DNA of 19,516 nucleotides from Actinomycetales bacterium Ga0077552 (GTDB lineage Bacteria > Actinomycetota > Actinomycetes > Actinomycetales > Microbacteriaceae): assembly GCA_001464255.1 (NCBI GenBank), contig LNFD01000113.1, positions 1-19,516 on the forward strand, written 5' to 3'. A program made the translations under genes and the position numbers. The notes under the pieces are model-generated. The model was given only the letters and a program-made list of their open reading frames with translations. It ran no database searches and was not told where the DNA came from. Shown one piece after another: positions 6,558 through 14,685 of the stretch (the first letter of the stretch is position 1; each line of letters opens with the position of its first letter).

Positions 6558-7904
6558 GTGAGCTCTGCTGCTGCCGGGTGGTACACGGATCCTGATCAGC
6601 CCGCGCTGATCCGCTGGTGGGATGGCGCCGCGTGGAGCGAGCACACCCAGCCGAACCCCGCGGGCGAGCCCGTGCCCGCCCCCGTCTCGGCCGCCTCCGC
6701 GGCGCCCGCTGCCGTGCCGGCCGCCTCGGCGCCGATGTCGTCGGCCCCGTACGTTCCGCCGCCCTTCGCCGAACCGCCGCCGCCCGCACCGACCGGCGCC
6801 CTCGACTTCCCGCCGCCCGCGCTCTCCTCGCCCGAGCTCGCCTCGCCGGCGGCTCCCGTGCCGAGCGCCACTGCGGTCGCCGCGACCGGCCCCGGTGCCG
6901 CCGCTCCCGGCCGCGGCGGCGGTTCGATGCCGATCTCCGAGCCCGTGCGCCTCGTGCCCCCGACCTCCGGCTCGATCCCCGTCGCCGGGTTCCCGGGCTT
7001 CGACGACCCGCTGCCGAAGGCCAAGCCCTCCTCGGGCCCCGCCCCGCTCGCCGTGCCCACTCCCCTGCCGCCGCCCGGTGCGGCGACGGAGGCGGCGTCG
7101 ACTGGGCCCGCATCCGGTTCGTTCGCCGTCGCTCCGCTCGCGACCGCGACCCCCCTGCCGGCCTCGGCCTCGACGCCGTGGACCTCGTCGACGACCTTCG
7201 CGCAGCCCACCTCGGCCGTCGACCTCGCGAGCGTCGACTACGAGCCCATGACGCGCTCGTGGGGTTCGGCCCGCCCGGTCTCGTCTCCGCGCGCGATCAC
7301 CGGCGTCACGACGGGCGGGGCGTGGATGCTCGCGCTCTCGCCCCTCATCCACCTCGGGCTCGCCGCTCTCGTCTGGTGGATCACCGACGGCGGCACCACG
7401 ACGGTCACGCCCTACGTCGCCGGCGGGTTCGGGGCCGCGGCCGTGCTGTGGCTCGTGCTCGGCGCCCTCACCGACTACCGGCGCCTCGGCGCCCTCGGGC
7501 ACGAGTTCCGCCCCTCGGTGGGCTGGATCGTGCTGGGGCCGTTCTTCTACCTCCTGTCGCGGGCCATCCACGTGTACCGCTCGACCCGGCGCGGCACGGG
7601 CCCGACCTGGGTCTTCGTGGCGCTCGCGATCATCGTGGGCGGGGCCGGAACGCTCGCGGGCCTGGCGCTACCGCGCGACGCCTCGCTCGCCGAGCTGCGC
7701 GCCGTCGAGGTGGAGATCGCGGCCGACCTGCGCGAGCAGGGCCTCGAGTACTCGGTGATCTGCCCCTCCGAGGCCTCGGCCTCGCTCGGCTCGACCTTCG
7801 TGTGCACGGCCTACGACGAGGTGGGGCCGGCGGCCCTGCTGCGCGTCATGTGGACGGGCGTCGCGGGCGACTTCACCTACGCCTTCGAGTCGGCGCCGGA
7901 GTAG
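6558..7904 (+). CDS. DUF2510 membrane protein with Pro/Ala-rich linker and DUF4333-like tail
   Basis: 448-aa protein starting at GTG 6558, seven bases after GGGAGGGAGG. Residues 6-30 form a DUF2510 motif (GWYTDPDQPALIRWWDGAAW). Residues ~35-240 are a low-complexity Pro/Ala/Ser linker. Four membrane segments follow, at about 256-275, 286-305, 321-337 and 350-371. The C-terminal ~75 residues carry two spaced cysteines (C402, C416) in a pattern like DUF4333 domains (YSVICP... STFVCTAYD), probably extracytoplasmic. DUF2510 is a short actinobacterial module of unknown function usually found near the N-terminus of membrane proteins. It converges on the nuclease-helicase gene with only 22 bases between their stops. 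Confidence 0.85.
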   Translation: MSSAAAGWYTDPDQPALIRWWDGAAWSEHTQPNPAGEPVPAPVSAASAAPAAVPAASAPMSSAPYVPPPFAEPPPPAPTGALDFPPPALSSPELASPAAPVPSATAVAATGPGAAAPGRGGGSMPISEPVRLVPPTSGSIPVAGFPGFDDPLPKAKPSSGPAPLAVPTPLPPPGAATEAASTGPASGSFAVAPLATATPLPASASTPWTSSTTFAQPTSAVDLASVDYEPMTRSWGSARPVSSPRAITGVTTGGAWMLALSPLIHLGLAALVWWITDGGTTTVTPYVAGGFGAAAVLWLVLGALTDYRRLGALGHEFRPSVGWIVLGPFFYLLSRAIHVYRSTRRGTGPTWVFVALAIIVGGAGTLAGLALPRDASLAELRAVEVEIAADLREQGLEYSVICPSEASASLGSTFVCTAYDEVGPAALLRVMWTGVAGDFTYAFESAPE

Positions 7905-7926
7905 TCGGCGACAGAGCAGACCCGCT

Positions 7927-10900
7927 CTACCCCACCTCGGTGAGGCGGATGAACGCGCTCAGCTCGGCCACGCCCGCGGGCGAGTGCGGCAGCGAGTCGA
8001 GCAGCCCCGGCGAGTGCACGAGGTACGCCGCCCACTGCGCGCGCGAGATGGCGACGTTGAGCCGGTTGCGGTTGAGCAAGAACTCCATGCCGCGCGGCGC
8101 ATCGCGCGAGCTCGACGCCGCGAGCGAGACGATCGCCACCGCGGCCTCCTGCCCCTGGAACTTGTCGACGGTGCCGACGCGACTGCCGCGCAGCCCGGCC
8201 GCATCCAGCCGCTCGCGAATGGTCTGCTGCTGGGCGTTGTACGGCGTCACAACGATGACGTCGGTGTCGGCGAGCGGCCGCGGTGCGGCATCCGGCGCTG
8301 ATCGCCACGCGGTGCCGATGAGGCGGTGGATGATCGCGACGACTTCGTCTGCCTCCTCGACCGACTCGGTCGCGTTGCCGTGGTGCGCGACGGGCACCGG
8401 GTGCAGTCCGGGTGCGACGCCCTCGAGCTCGCGCTCGGCGGCGCTCGGGTGCGCGCGCAGGCGCCCCTCGTAGCTGAGCCGCGAGACGGGCTCGGCGAGG
8501 GCGGGGTGCAGCCGGCGGGTCTCGGCGAGGAAGTAGCCGAGTTCGGCCGGCAGCACGTCGTGCCCGTCGCTCAGGTAGCCGAGGGCCGAGCCGTCGATCG
8601 GCTCGGGGTGCGCGCCCTGGCTCACCTGCGGCAGCTGCTGGGGGTCGCCGAGCAGCAACAGGTTCTTCGCCGCCATGCTCGCCGCGATCGTGGCGGCGAG
8701 CGAGAACTGCCCGGCCTCGTCGATGACGAGCAGGTCGAGCGCGCGGCGCCCGACGCGCTTCGGGCTCGCGAAATCCCAGGCGGTACCCCCGATCACGTAG
8801 CCGCCTTTCCCCGTGGCGGCCCGCTCGGCGGCGAAGGCGGCGAGCTGGTCGGCCTTACCGAGCACGGTGTAGCGCGCGGTCGAGTAGTCGGCCGGGTCGG
8901 CGCCGGTCTTGGGCGCCTTGCCGACGAGTCGGCCGTCGAGGCCCGCGCGCACGACGCTCGCGAGCACGTGCTCGACGGTCGTGTGGCTCTGCGCGACGAC
9001 GCCGACCGTCCAACCGTGGTCGCGCACGAGCGCGGCGATGACGTGCGAGCCGAGGTGCGTCTTGCCCGTGCCGGGAGGGCCCTGCACGGCGAGGTAGCTG
9101 CGGTCGAGGTCGAGCAGGCTCGCGACGACGGCCGCCACGCGGTCGGGCTCGCCGTCGCCGTCGGAGGTGACGGCCGCGAGCGCCGCCCCGCTTCGGGTGC
9201 GGGGCGGCACGCGCCGCAGCAGGTCGCCGACGGGCTCGGCCGGCCATTCGGGATGCGCGTCGACTAGCGCCGCCCCCCACTCCTCGATCGCGGGCTTCTG
9301 CTGGCCGGGGTCAGGCGGGCTCGCGGGCGTGAGCGCGATCGGCAGCGCGGTATACGGCTCGACGCCGTCGGCGAGCGTCTCGGTGACGACGACGAACCCC
9401 TCGCCGAGCGCCTCGATCGCAACGCTGCGGGTCGACCGCGCGAGCGGGTCGCGCGGGTTGCCGGGCAAGGGCGCGGGGCGCTGGTACACCGCGAAGGGCC
9501 CCGAGCGCCCGCTGACGCTCGGGCGCGAGCCGGGGGCCCAGGTTCCGTGCAGCGTGAGCGTGCGGCGCAGCGACCTCTGCTTGCCCGACTTGCCCCAGGG
9601 GGTCTGGTCGTGCAGGGCATCCCGATCGACGGTGAAGACGTCGCGCACGTCGCTCCACTCGTCGAGCGGGGCGACGAGGCGGTCGAAGTGCTCCCACCAG
9701 AAGGTCTTGTGCTCGCGGCGGTGGTAGTCGATCGCGGCGGCGGCGTAGGCGTAGGCGCGCTGCTCGGGGGTGCGGTCGGGCTCGATCGCGGGCGAGCCGT
9801 CGGGGTTCTGAGCAAGCTCGAGCAGCGCGGTGCGCAGCGGGGAGTCGTCGATCGTCGGGCCGTCGTCGGCCTCGACATCGTCGTCTCCGTCGTCGATGAA
9901 CGACGGGGCGGGGGCGGGATGCTCGGCCGCGAGCCCCCGCAGCCACGAGGCGAGCTTCAGGGTGCTGACGCAGTCGACGCGGTTGTAGTCGCCGATGTCG
10001 TCGAGAATCTGCTGCGCGGCCGCGGTGTCGCCCGCCTCGCGCAGCTCGCGCGCGCGGATGTACTCCGCGATCGAGTCGTCGCCCCGCGCGACCGCGGCGC
10101 CCTCGCGCGCACCGGGCCAGTAGAGCGGCTCGAGGTACTTGATCGAGTAGCTGGGCGTGCCGACGCGCAGGGCGTTCTTGACGACCGGGTACAGGTCGAC
10201 GAGCAGTCCGCTGCGCAGCCACTCGTCGACGGTGCTCTCGCCCACGCCGTGCCGAGCGGCGATCGAGCGCAGGTGGGTGCGCTCGTAGGAGGCGTAGTGG
10301 TAGACGTGCAGGTCGGGGTGCGTCTGCCGCCGGGCCTCGACGTCGGCGAGGAAGGCGAGCAGGGCATCCCGCTCGTCGGCGAAGCTGTGCGCCCAGTAGG
10401 GCGTGAAGGCCTCGGCGGTGTCGACCATGCCGAAGAGGTAGTCGAGGCCCCACTGGCGCGGGTCGTGCTCGGTGTAGAGCGGGTCGCCTTCGAAGTCGAA
10501 GTACAGGTCGCCGGGGCTCGGCGCCGGGAGTGCGTGCAGGGCGCCGGCGTCGCGCACGCGCACGGGAGGCGGCGATCCGGGTGTGGCGGCGCTCTGCAGC
10601 GATGCCTGCAGCCGCAGGGTGTCGAGCGTGCTCGCGGCGATGCCCTCGATGCTGCCCGTGCTCGTCGCGAGCTCGGCGAGCGTCTCGATGCCGGCGGCGC
10701 CGAGCTTGGTCCACTGCGCGCCCGTGAGGCCGGCGACCTGGCTGACGTCGTCGTGGGCGGCGATCTCGCTCGCGCACCAGGCGCACGTGCGGCAGTGGGT
10801 GACGCTCGGGTCGCGCCAGGCGATCGGCCCGGCGGCAGCGTGCCGCTCGCGCAGCAGGCGGTGCAGGCGCGCGCGGCGGGCCCGCAGCACGGGCGCGATG

Positions 10901-11508
10901 TCGTCGAGGCGGTGGATGCTCACCTCGCGCGTGCCGAGGATCAGGTCAACCTCGGGGTCGACGGCGATGCCGAGCCGCTCGAGCTGCTCGGCGTAGGCGG
11001 CGAGCTGCAGCAGGGCCGTGACCTTCGCGCGGCGGGCGAGCTTGCTGTCTTGCACGCGGTAGGCGCCCTCGGGGGTGCGCACGAGGAAGTCGGCGAAGCC
11101 GACGAAGGCGATCGGCAGGTCGGCGGGCTGGCCGCTGTCGGACGGCGCGGGGCTGTGGTCGCGGTCGACGAAGGTGGCCTGCACGATCACCGGAACCCCG
11201 GCGCGCAGGGCCTCGAGCGTCTGCTCGGCGAATGGCTCGATGGCGTCGAGGCCCGACTGCGTGGCGCGGTCGATCTCGAGCACCTCGCCGCGCGCGCGGT
11301 AGTCGGCGATGATGGCGCGCTCGTGCGCGTCGCCGAGCAGGGCGGTGCGCTCGAGCATCTCGTCGGTGGGCTGCACGACGGCGGCGATGCGCCCGAGGCG
11401 CGCGTCGAGGTCGCGCGCGACGGCGAACTCGCAGCTCGCCGCGCGCGTGAGGTCGCTCGCCGAGGTGACGAGCAGCTGCTCGCCGTGCTCGTTCGTCGTC
11501 AGGTACAC
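7927..11508 (-). CDS. TM0106-family Fe-S RecB-like nuclease fused to RNase H-like domain and SF1 helicase
   Basis: 1193-aa three-module DNA-processing enzyme. The N-terminal PD-(D/E)XK nuclease shows D140 (GFAD), D154 and K156 (QDSKLAR) and QLAAY (168-172). C26 and C239/C242/C245 (CRTCAWC) form the spaced four-cysteine set expected for a 4Fe-4S cluster, as in Cas4 and AddB. A YprB-like RNase H fold follows (DFEGD, D338/E340; GDYNRVD, D507/D512). The C-terminal SF1 helicase has Walker A GPPGTGKT (810-817), Walker B VIDEAGQ (D930, E931), GDPQQLPQ (954-961), TVDKFQGQE (1113-1121) and NVAISRAQ (1151-1158). The GTG start at 11508 follows a GGAGGAG binding site. A match to the PafBC/RecA_NDp promoter lies upstream, supporting a DNA-repair role. 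All visible motifs are intact. Confidence 0.93.
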   Translation of the reverse strand: MYLTTNEHGEQLLVTSASDLTRAASCEFAVARDLDARLGRIAAVVQPTDEMLERTALLGDAHERAIIADYRARGEVLEIDRATQSGLDAIEPFAEQTLEALRAGVPVIVQATFVDRDHSPAPSDSGQPADLPIAFVGFADFLVRTPEGAYRVQDSKLARRAKVTALLQLAAYAEQLERLGIAVDPEVDLILGTREVSIHRLDDIAPVLRARRARLHRLLRERHAAAGPIAWRDPSVTHCRTCAWCASEIAAHDDVSQVAGLTGAQWTKLGAAGIETLAELATSTGSIEGIAASTLDTLRLQASLQSAATPGSPPPVRVRDAGALHALPAPSPGDLYFDFEGDPLYTEHDPRQWGLDYLFGMVDTAEAFTPYWAHSFADERDALLAFLADVEARRQTHPDLHVYHYASYERTHLRSIAARHGVGESTVDEWLRSGLLVDLYPVVKNALRVGTPSYSIKYLEPLYWPGAREGAAVARGDDSIAEYIRARELREAGDTAAAQQILDDIGDYNRVDCVSTLKLASWLRGLAAEHPAPAPSFIDDGDDDVEADDGPTIDDSPLRTALLELAQNPDGSPAIEPDRTPEQRAYAYAAAAIDYHRREHKTFWWEHFDRLVAPLDEWSDVRDVFTVDRDALHDQTPWGKSGKQRSLRRTLTLHGTWAPGSRPSVSGRSGPFAVYQRPAPLPGNPRDPLARSTRSVAIEALGEGFVVVTETLADGVEPYTALPIALTPASPPDPGQQKPAIEEWGAALVDAHPEWPAEPVGDLLRRVPPRTRSGAALAAVTSDGDGEPDRVAAVVASLLDLDRSYLAVQGPPGTGKTHLGSHVIAALVRDHGWTVGVVAQSHTTVEHVLASVVRAGLDGRLVGKAPKTGADPADYSTARYTVLGKADQLAAFAAERAATGKGGYVIGGTAWDFASPKRVGRRALDLLVIDEAGQFSLAATIAASMAAKNLLLLGDPQQLPQVSQGAHPEPIDGSALGYLSDGHDVLPAELGYFLAETRRLHPALAEPVSRLSYEGRLRAHPSAAERELEGVAPGLHPVPVAHHGNATESVEEADEVVAIIHRLIGTAWRSAPDAAPRPLADTDVIVVTPYNAQQQTIRERLDAAGLRGSRVGTVDKFQGQEAAVAIVSLAASSSRDAPRGMEFLLNRNRLNVAISRAQWAAYLVHSPGLLDSLPHSPAGVAELSAFIRLTEVG

Positions 11509-11537
11509 AGGGGACTCCTCCGGCCAGGGGTCTGCTC

Positions 11538-11559
11538 AGGCTAGGGCCCACCACCGACA
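11538..11559 (-). promoter_or_regulatory. RecA_NDp-type (PafBC-dependent) DNA-damage promoter
   Basis: On the minus strand, TGTCGGTG (11552-11559), exactly eight bases, then TAGCCT (11538-11543). This is a full match to the core of the mycobacterial RecA_NDp consensus tTGTCRGTG-N8-TAnnnT, recognised with the PafBC activator. The predicted start of transcription is near 11530, about 20 bases before the GTG at 11508, leaving room for the GGAGGAG binding site. Confidence 0.82.
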
Positions 11560-11654
11560 GCAGCCGTCAACCCCTAGACGCGAGCGTCGAGCAGGAGTTG
11601 ACTGGGCCCCCTCGCGGGCTCGACCCGGGCCCCGAGTACCGAAGGGGATCCACC

Positions 11655-11861
11655 ATGTCGTCTGTCGCCCGCATCACCACCATCACGGCCCGCTCGGAGA
11701 AGAGCTTCGAAGACGCCGTGCACGTCGGCATCGACCGCGCCAACAGCACGCTGCGCGGCGTGAGCGGCGCTTGGATCAAGGAGCAGAAAGTCGCCATCGA
11801 GGGCGGCAAGGTCACTGCCTACCAGGTGACCATGGAGGTCACCTTCGTGCTCGACGACTAA
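11655..11861 (+). CDS. Dodecin family flavin-binding protein
   Basis: 68-aa protein matching dodecin in length and sequence. The pattern is an N-terminal beta strand (VARITTITARSEKSF), a helix (EDAVHVGIDRANSTL), then RGVSGAWIKEQKVAIEGGKVTAYQVTMEVTFVLDD. Dodecins are dodecameric flavin storage or buffering proteins; the Trp in GAWIKEQ is the residue that stacks on flavin in characterised members. The start at 11655 has GAAGGGGAT upstream, and an earlier in-frame start at 11598 would add an unrelated extension. It is divergent from the nuclease-helicase and convergent with the small gene at 11858-12079, whose stop overlaps its own. Confidence 0.92.
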   Translation: MSSVARITTITARSEKSFEDAVHVGIDRANSTLRGVSGAWIKEQKVAIEGGKVTAYQVTMEVTFVLDD

Positions 11862-12079
11862 TCGCCGTCGCCCTCCCCGTCGAGCTGAATCTGGAGAGCC
11901 TCGAAGCTCCAGGCACTCGAGCTCGTCAGTCCCTCGAGCGGCGAGTCGCCCTTGGGCTCGCCCTCCCAATAATCGAGTTCCGCCGGCGGGAGAGGCGCGA
12001 AGAACGCCTCGGTTGTATCGACGCCGGGCAAGAAGCCCAGTTCCCGCTCTGTTTGGGCATCATCTGGTTGAGTAGCCAT
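11858..12079 (-). CDS. Small hypothetical protein
   Basis: 73-aa acidic protein beginning MATQPDDAQ and ending in a Gly/Asp tail, with no membrane segment. The ATG at 12079 is preferred because AGAGG lies upstream at a fair distance; an in-frame ATG at 12115 is possible. The stop (TAG, complement of 11858-11860) overlaps the dodecin TAA, so the two genes converge with no spacer. It follows the 147-aa hypothetical gene on the same strand by 48 bases and may be co-transcribed with it. No family is recognised. That this is a real gene rests on its fit between neighbours and its codon composition, so confidence is moderate. Confidence 0.55.
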   Translation of the reverse strand: MATQPDDAQTERELGFLPGVDTTEAFFAPLPPAELDYWEGEPKGDSPLEGLTSSSAWSFEALQIQLDGEGDGD

Positions 12080-12127
12080 CGTTGAAGCCGCCTCTCGCAA
12101 CCGTGCGTGTGGCAAGAGTGTACTCAG

Positions 12128-12571
12128 CTAGAGCCCCGGCAGGGTCGGGGCGGGCGGGGCGTGCTCGCGCACTCCGCGGGTGTGGCTGATGAGCACGGCG
12201 CGCAGGCGCACGGCGGCGCGGTCGGCGGCGGTGGATGCGGCGAGCATCCACTCGCGATCGAGGCGGCCGGGGTCGGGGCCGCCGCGCCGCTCGAGCGCGA
12301 GGATGAGCTCGGTCGCGCCCGCCTGCCGTGCAACGCCGTCGATGACCGTGAACAGCGTGTCGGCGGCATCGGCGGGCGCACGCCGCGGCAGGTCGTCGCA
12401 CGGCATCGCCAGGCCGCCGAATCCGAGGTCGTTCGGCGGGAAGAAGAACCACAGCTGCCAGCGGATCGCCGGCCCGAGCGCGAACGCGAGCCGCGCCTCG
12501 GGGGTCTGCAGGTCGTCGTCGGTGATCGGGCGCGTGATGGTGGGCTGGTAGGTGCGGAAGGCTCCGGTCAT
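12128..12571 (-). CDS. Conserved-looking hypothetical protein, translationally coupled to the collagen-like gene
   Basis: 147-aa soluble protein (starts MTGAFRTYQPTIT). It has an aromatic segment RWQLWFFFPPND near residue 40 and an alpha/beta pattern afterwards (TLFTVIDGVARQAGATELILALERRGG, then AVRLRAVLISHTRGVREH). I do not recognise a family. The ATG at 12571 overlaps the TGA of the upstream collagen-like gene (ATGA at 12568-12571), which decides the start and indicates coupled translation. The longer frame from 12667 would overlap that gene heavily. Coupling to a surface collagen-like protein is its only functional clue. Confidence 0.7.
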   Translation of the reverse strand: MTGAFRTYQPTITRPITDDDLQTPEARLAFALGPAIRWQLWFFFPPNDLGFGGLAMPCDDLPRRAPADAADTLFTVIDGVARQAGATELILALERRGGPDPGRLDREWMLAASTAADRAAVRLRAVLISHTRGVREHAPPAPTLPGL

Positions 12572-13425
12572 GCGGGGCAGGATGCCCGGCGCGCGCCCGC
12601 TGGGCGCAGCGAGTCGCGGCACCGATGCATGCGGTGCATCACGAGCAATCGCTCGATGAGGAACCACCCGCGCTCGACCTGGATCCCTCCGCTCGGAACG
12701 AAGGCGTTGAGGTCGATCCTCACGATGGTCGGCGACTCGAGCACGAGGGTCGTGCCCGTCGAGACGTACTGGAAAAGGTTCGGCGCCACCGGCGTGAATT
12801 CGATCCTCGAGGTGTTGTCGAGCGGTTCAGACGGTTGCCCCAGTTCGAAGACGTACTCGGTTCTGATCGCCAGGGCGCCCGGAGTGACACTGTCGATGCT
12901 CGTCACGCGCAGGAGCGTCGAGAAACGGTAGATGCCCGGCTGCAGGGTCAGAACACCGCCCGCTCCCCCGCTTCCCCCGGTCGCCAGCTCGAGGTCGAGC
13001 TCGCCCGAGACCGCGGTGAGCGGAAGGGTGATCCCCGTGCCCGGCTCGACCAGTTGCGCGCCGACGGCGAAGTAGGCGTAGTCGACCGCGCCCGGAACCC
13101 CTTGAGGGCCGGCCTCGCCCTGAGGCCCGGGCGTCCCCTGCGGCCCCGGTGCACCGGTCGCGCCCGCTGGGCCCTGCGGTCCGGCGGCTCCCCGGGCACC
13201 CGCGGGCCCGGTGGCGCCCGGTGCCCCGGGTGCGCCCGGCTGACCCGCTGCGCCGTCAGCCCCATCAGCCCCGTCCGCTCCGTCGGCTCCCGGCTCCCCC
13301 GCCGGGCCCTGGGCCCCGGCCGGGCCGGTCGCGGCGCCGAGCAGGCTCGCGCCGAGCATCCCGCCCCCGGCGCCGACCAGGGCGGTGATGAGGCAGGCGA
13401 TGACGAGGGCGCGCAGAGTGACCAC
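12568..13425 (-). CDS. Membrane-anchored collagen-like protein with C-terminal beta-rich head
   Basis: 285 aa from the GTG at 13425. Residues 1-29 form a hydrophobic membrane anchor or signal (VTLRALVIACLITALVG). Residues 33-113 are 27 uninterrupted Gly-X-Y triplets, including four GAD repeats and many GPQ/GAP units; the X/Y positions are mainly Pro, Ala, Asp and Gln. The remaining ~170 residues are predicted beta-rich and resemble the C1q/BclA-like globular heads found after bacterial collagen stalks. It is likely a trimeric surface filament. The start is uncertain: a longer frame from 13560 would overlap the HtpX gene, and the GTG places the hydrophobic segment at the N-terminus. The tail of the protein is basic and Cys-containing and overlaps the next gene by four bases. 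Confidence 0.8.
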   Translation of the reverse strand: MVTLRALVIACLITALVGAGGGMLGASLLGAATGPAGAQGPAGEPGADGADGADGADGAAGQPGAPGAPGATGPAGARGAAGPQGPAGATGAPGPQGTPGPQGEAGPQGVPGAVDYAYFAVGAQLVEPGTGITLPLTAVSGELDLELATGGSGGAGGVLTLQPGIYRFSTLLRVTSIDSVTPGALAIRTEYVFELGQPSEPLDNTSRIEFTPVAPNLFQYVSTGTTLVLESPTIVRIDLNAFVPSGGIQVERGWFLIERLLVMHRMHRCRDSLRPAGARRASCPA

Positions 13426-13513
13426 GAGGCTCGCTTTCGAGGGGTCGTTCGAACGGGTGATTCGACTGTACCGATGGTGAGCCGTCGTCGACAGACCCCG
13501 GTAGATTCGCGTC

Positions 13514-14425
13514 ATGTACCGGCAGATCGCGCGCAACAAGCGGTGGAGCATCCTGCTCATCGCGCTCTTCTGCGTGGCTGTGGTCGGGCTCGGGGTGTTC
13601 AGCGCGTGGGTGGTCGGCGACGTGTGGCCGTTCTGGCTGCTGCTGATCTTCTGCCCGCTCTACGTGTGGTGGGCGCTCAGCTCGGCGACGACGTCGGCCG
13701 CGAGCACCGCCGGGTGGGCGGCCGTGGATGCTGAGCAGCAGCCCCGACTGCACCGGGTGGTGGAGACGACGGCGATCCGGGCGGGCATCCCTAGCCCCAA
13801 GGTCGGCGTGATCGACGACCCCGTCCCCAACGCGTTCGCCGCGTCGCTGAGCCCCAAGAACGCGGTCATCGGCGTGACGACCGGAGCCCTCGACCTGCTC
13901 GACGACAGCGAGCTCGAGGCGGTCGTCGCGCACGAGGTGGCGCACATCGTCAACCAGGACGGGCGCGTCACCCTGACGACCTTCGCCCTCGTCGGCTCGA
14001 TCGCCTCGGTCGCCGGCATGCTTCTCGTGCTCGGCTGGGCTCTCGTGCGCTCGGTGCTGAGCGAGTTCAAGATGGGGCTGGGCCTCATCATGGGGATGCT
14101 CGGCCTCGTGATGATCGTCATCGGCACCGCCTTCGCGGCCGTGGCCTTCGTGCTCGGCCCCCTCATCAGCTCGGCGGTCTCGCGCCGCCGCGAGTTCCTC
14201 GCCGACGCGAGCGGCGTCGAGCTGACGCGGTTCCCGGAGGGGCTCGTGCGGGCGCTGGAGAAGATCCACGCGCACCCGTCGACGGTGAAGGCCGCGTCGT
14301 TCGAGGTGCGGGGGCTGTTCTTCGTCAACACGATCGGTGAAGGGCTGCTCGCGCAGTGGCTCGGCTCGCACCCGCCCGTGGCCGAGCGGGTCGAGCGGCT
14401 GAAGGAGATCGGGCGGGGGTTCTAG
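13514..14425 (+). CDS. htpX: HtpX-family M48 membrane zinc metalloprotease
   Basis: 303-aa protease. Two N-terminal membrane segments lie at about residues 11-33 and 39-55. The zinc-binding HEVAH is at 140-144, and the third ligand Glu227 lies in RRREFLADASG. Two further membrane segments (about 157-177 and 189-218) lie between them. The end has HPPVAERVERL, as in HtpX proteins. The family degrades misfolded membrane proteins at the cytoplasmic membrane. The ATG at 13514 lacks a clear Shine-Dalgarno sequence, so a short or leaderless mRNA is possible. It is divergent from the collagen-like gene, with fewer than 90 bases between their starts. All catalytic residues are present. Confidence 0.92.
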   Translation: MYRQIARNKRWSILLIALFCVAVVGLGVFSAWVVGDVWPFWLLLIFCPLYVWWALSSATTSAASTAGWAAVDAEQQPRLHRVVETTAIRAGIPSPKVGVIDDPVPNAFAASLSPKNAVIGVTTGALDLLDDSELEAVVAHEVAHIVNQDGRVTLTTFALVGSIASVAGMLLVLGWALVRSVLSEFKMGLGLIMGMLGLVMIVIGTAFAAVAFVLGPLISSAVSRRREFLADASGVELTRFPEGLVRALEKIHAHPSTVKAASFEVRGLFFVNTIGEGLLAQWLGSHPPVAERVERLKEIGRGF

Positions 14426-14436
14426 CGCCACCGTCG

Positions 14437-14466
14437 CAGTAGCGCCCACGGCAGCGGTATGCGAGC
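14437..14466. repeat. Direct repeat, left copy, bordering a recombination scar
   Basis: CAGTAGCGCCCAC (14437-14449), 13 variable bases, then GAGCCTG followed by NGG. The same arrangement with identical spacing recurs at 15083-15112, on the other side of the truncated lipoprotein and toxin-antitoxin genes. Confidence 0.5.
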
Positions 14467-14496
14467 CTGAGGTTCTCTCTCATCCACCGGAGGATC

Positions 14497-14685
14497 GTGA
14501 ACCGTCACACACCGCCTTGGCGCCACGTGGCGCTGGTCGCCAGCACCTGCCTGCTGCTGATCGCCGGCTGCGCCCCGATTGAGCCGGCTCCGGCGAGCGC
14601 ATCCGCAATGGCCCCGGGGTCGTCCCCGCTCTCGTCGATGGTTGCTTGGAGGTACGCTGCCGCTGTCTCAATGTCAGTGAGATAA
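14497..14685 (+). pseudogene. Truncated lipoprotein gene (5' fragment)
   Basis: A GTG at 14497 with a strong GGAGG (14489-14493) opens a frame encoding a convincing lipoprotein signal (TCLLLIAGCAP, lipid-accepting Cys25). After about residue 32 the frame runs antisense through a HigA-like antitoxin gene and stops at 14685. The mature domain is therefore missing, and only about 14497-14594 is original lipoprotein sequence. A 62-aa chimeric lipopeptide might still be made. This looks like a deletion that joined two convergent genes inside both coding regions. Confidence 0.65.

Noticed and set aside
7913..7928. AGAGC/GCTCT hairpin between the convergent DUF2510 and nuclease genes
   Set aside because: Only a 5-bp stem that overlaps a stop codon; too weak to call a terminator.
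13087..13329. Short tandem units suggestive of a repeat array or CRISPR
   Set aside because: The units are 9-base-level repeats encoding Gly-X-Y triplets. There are no uniform repeats with unique spacers and no cas genes.
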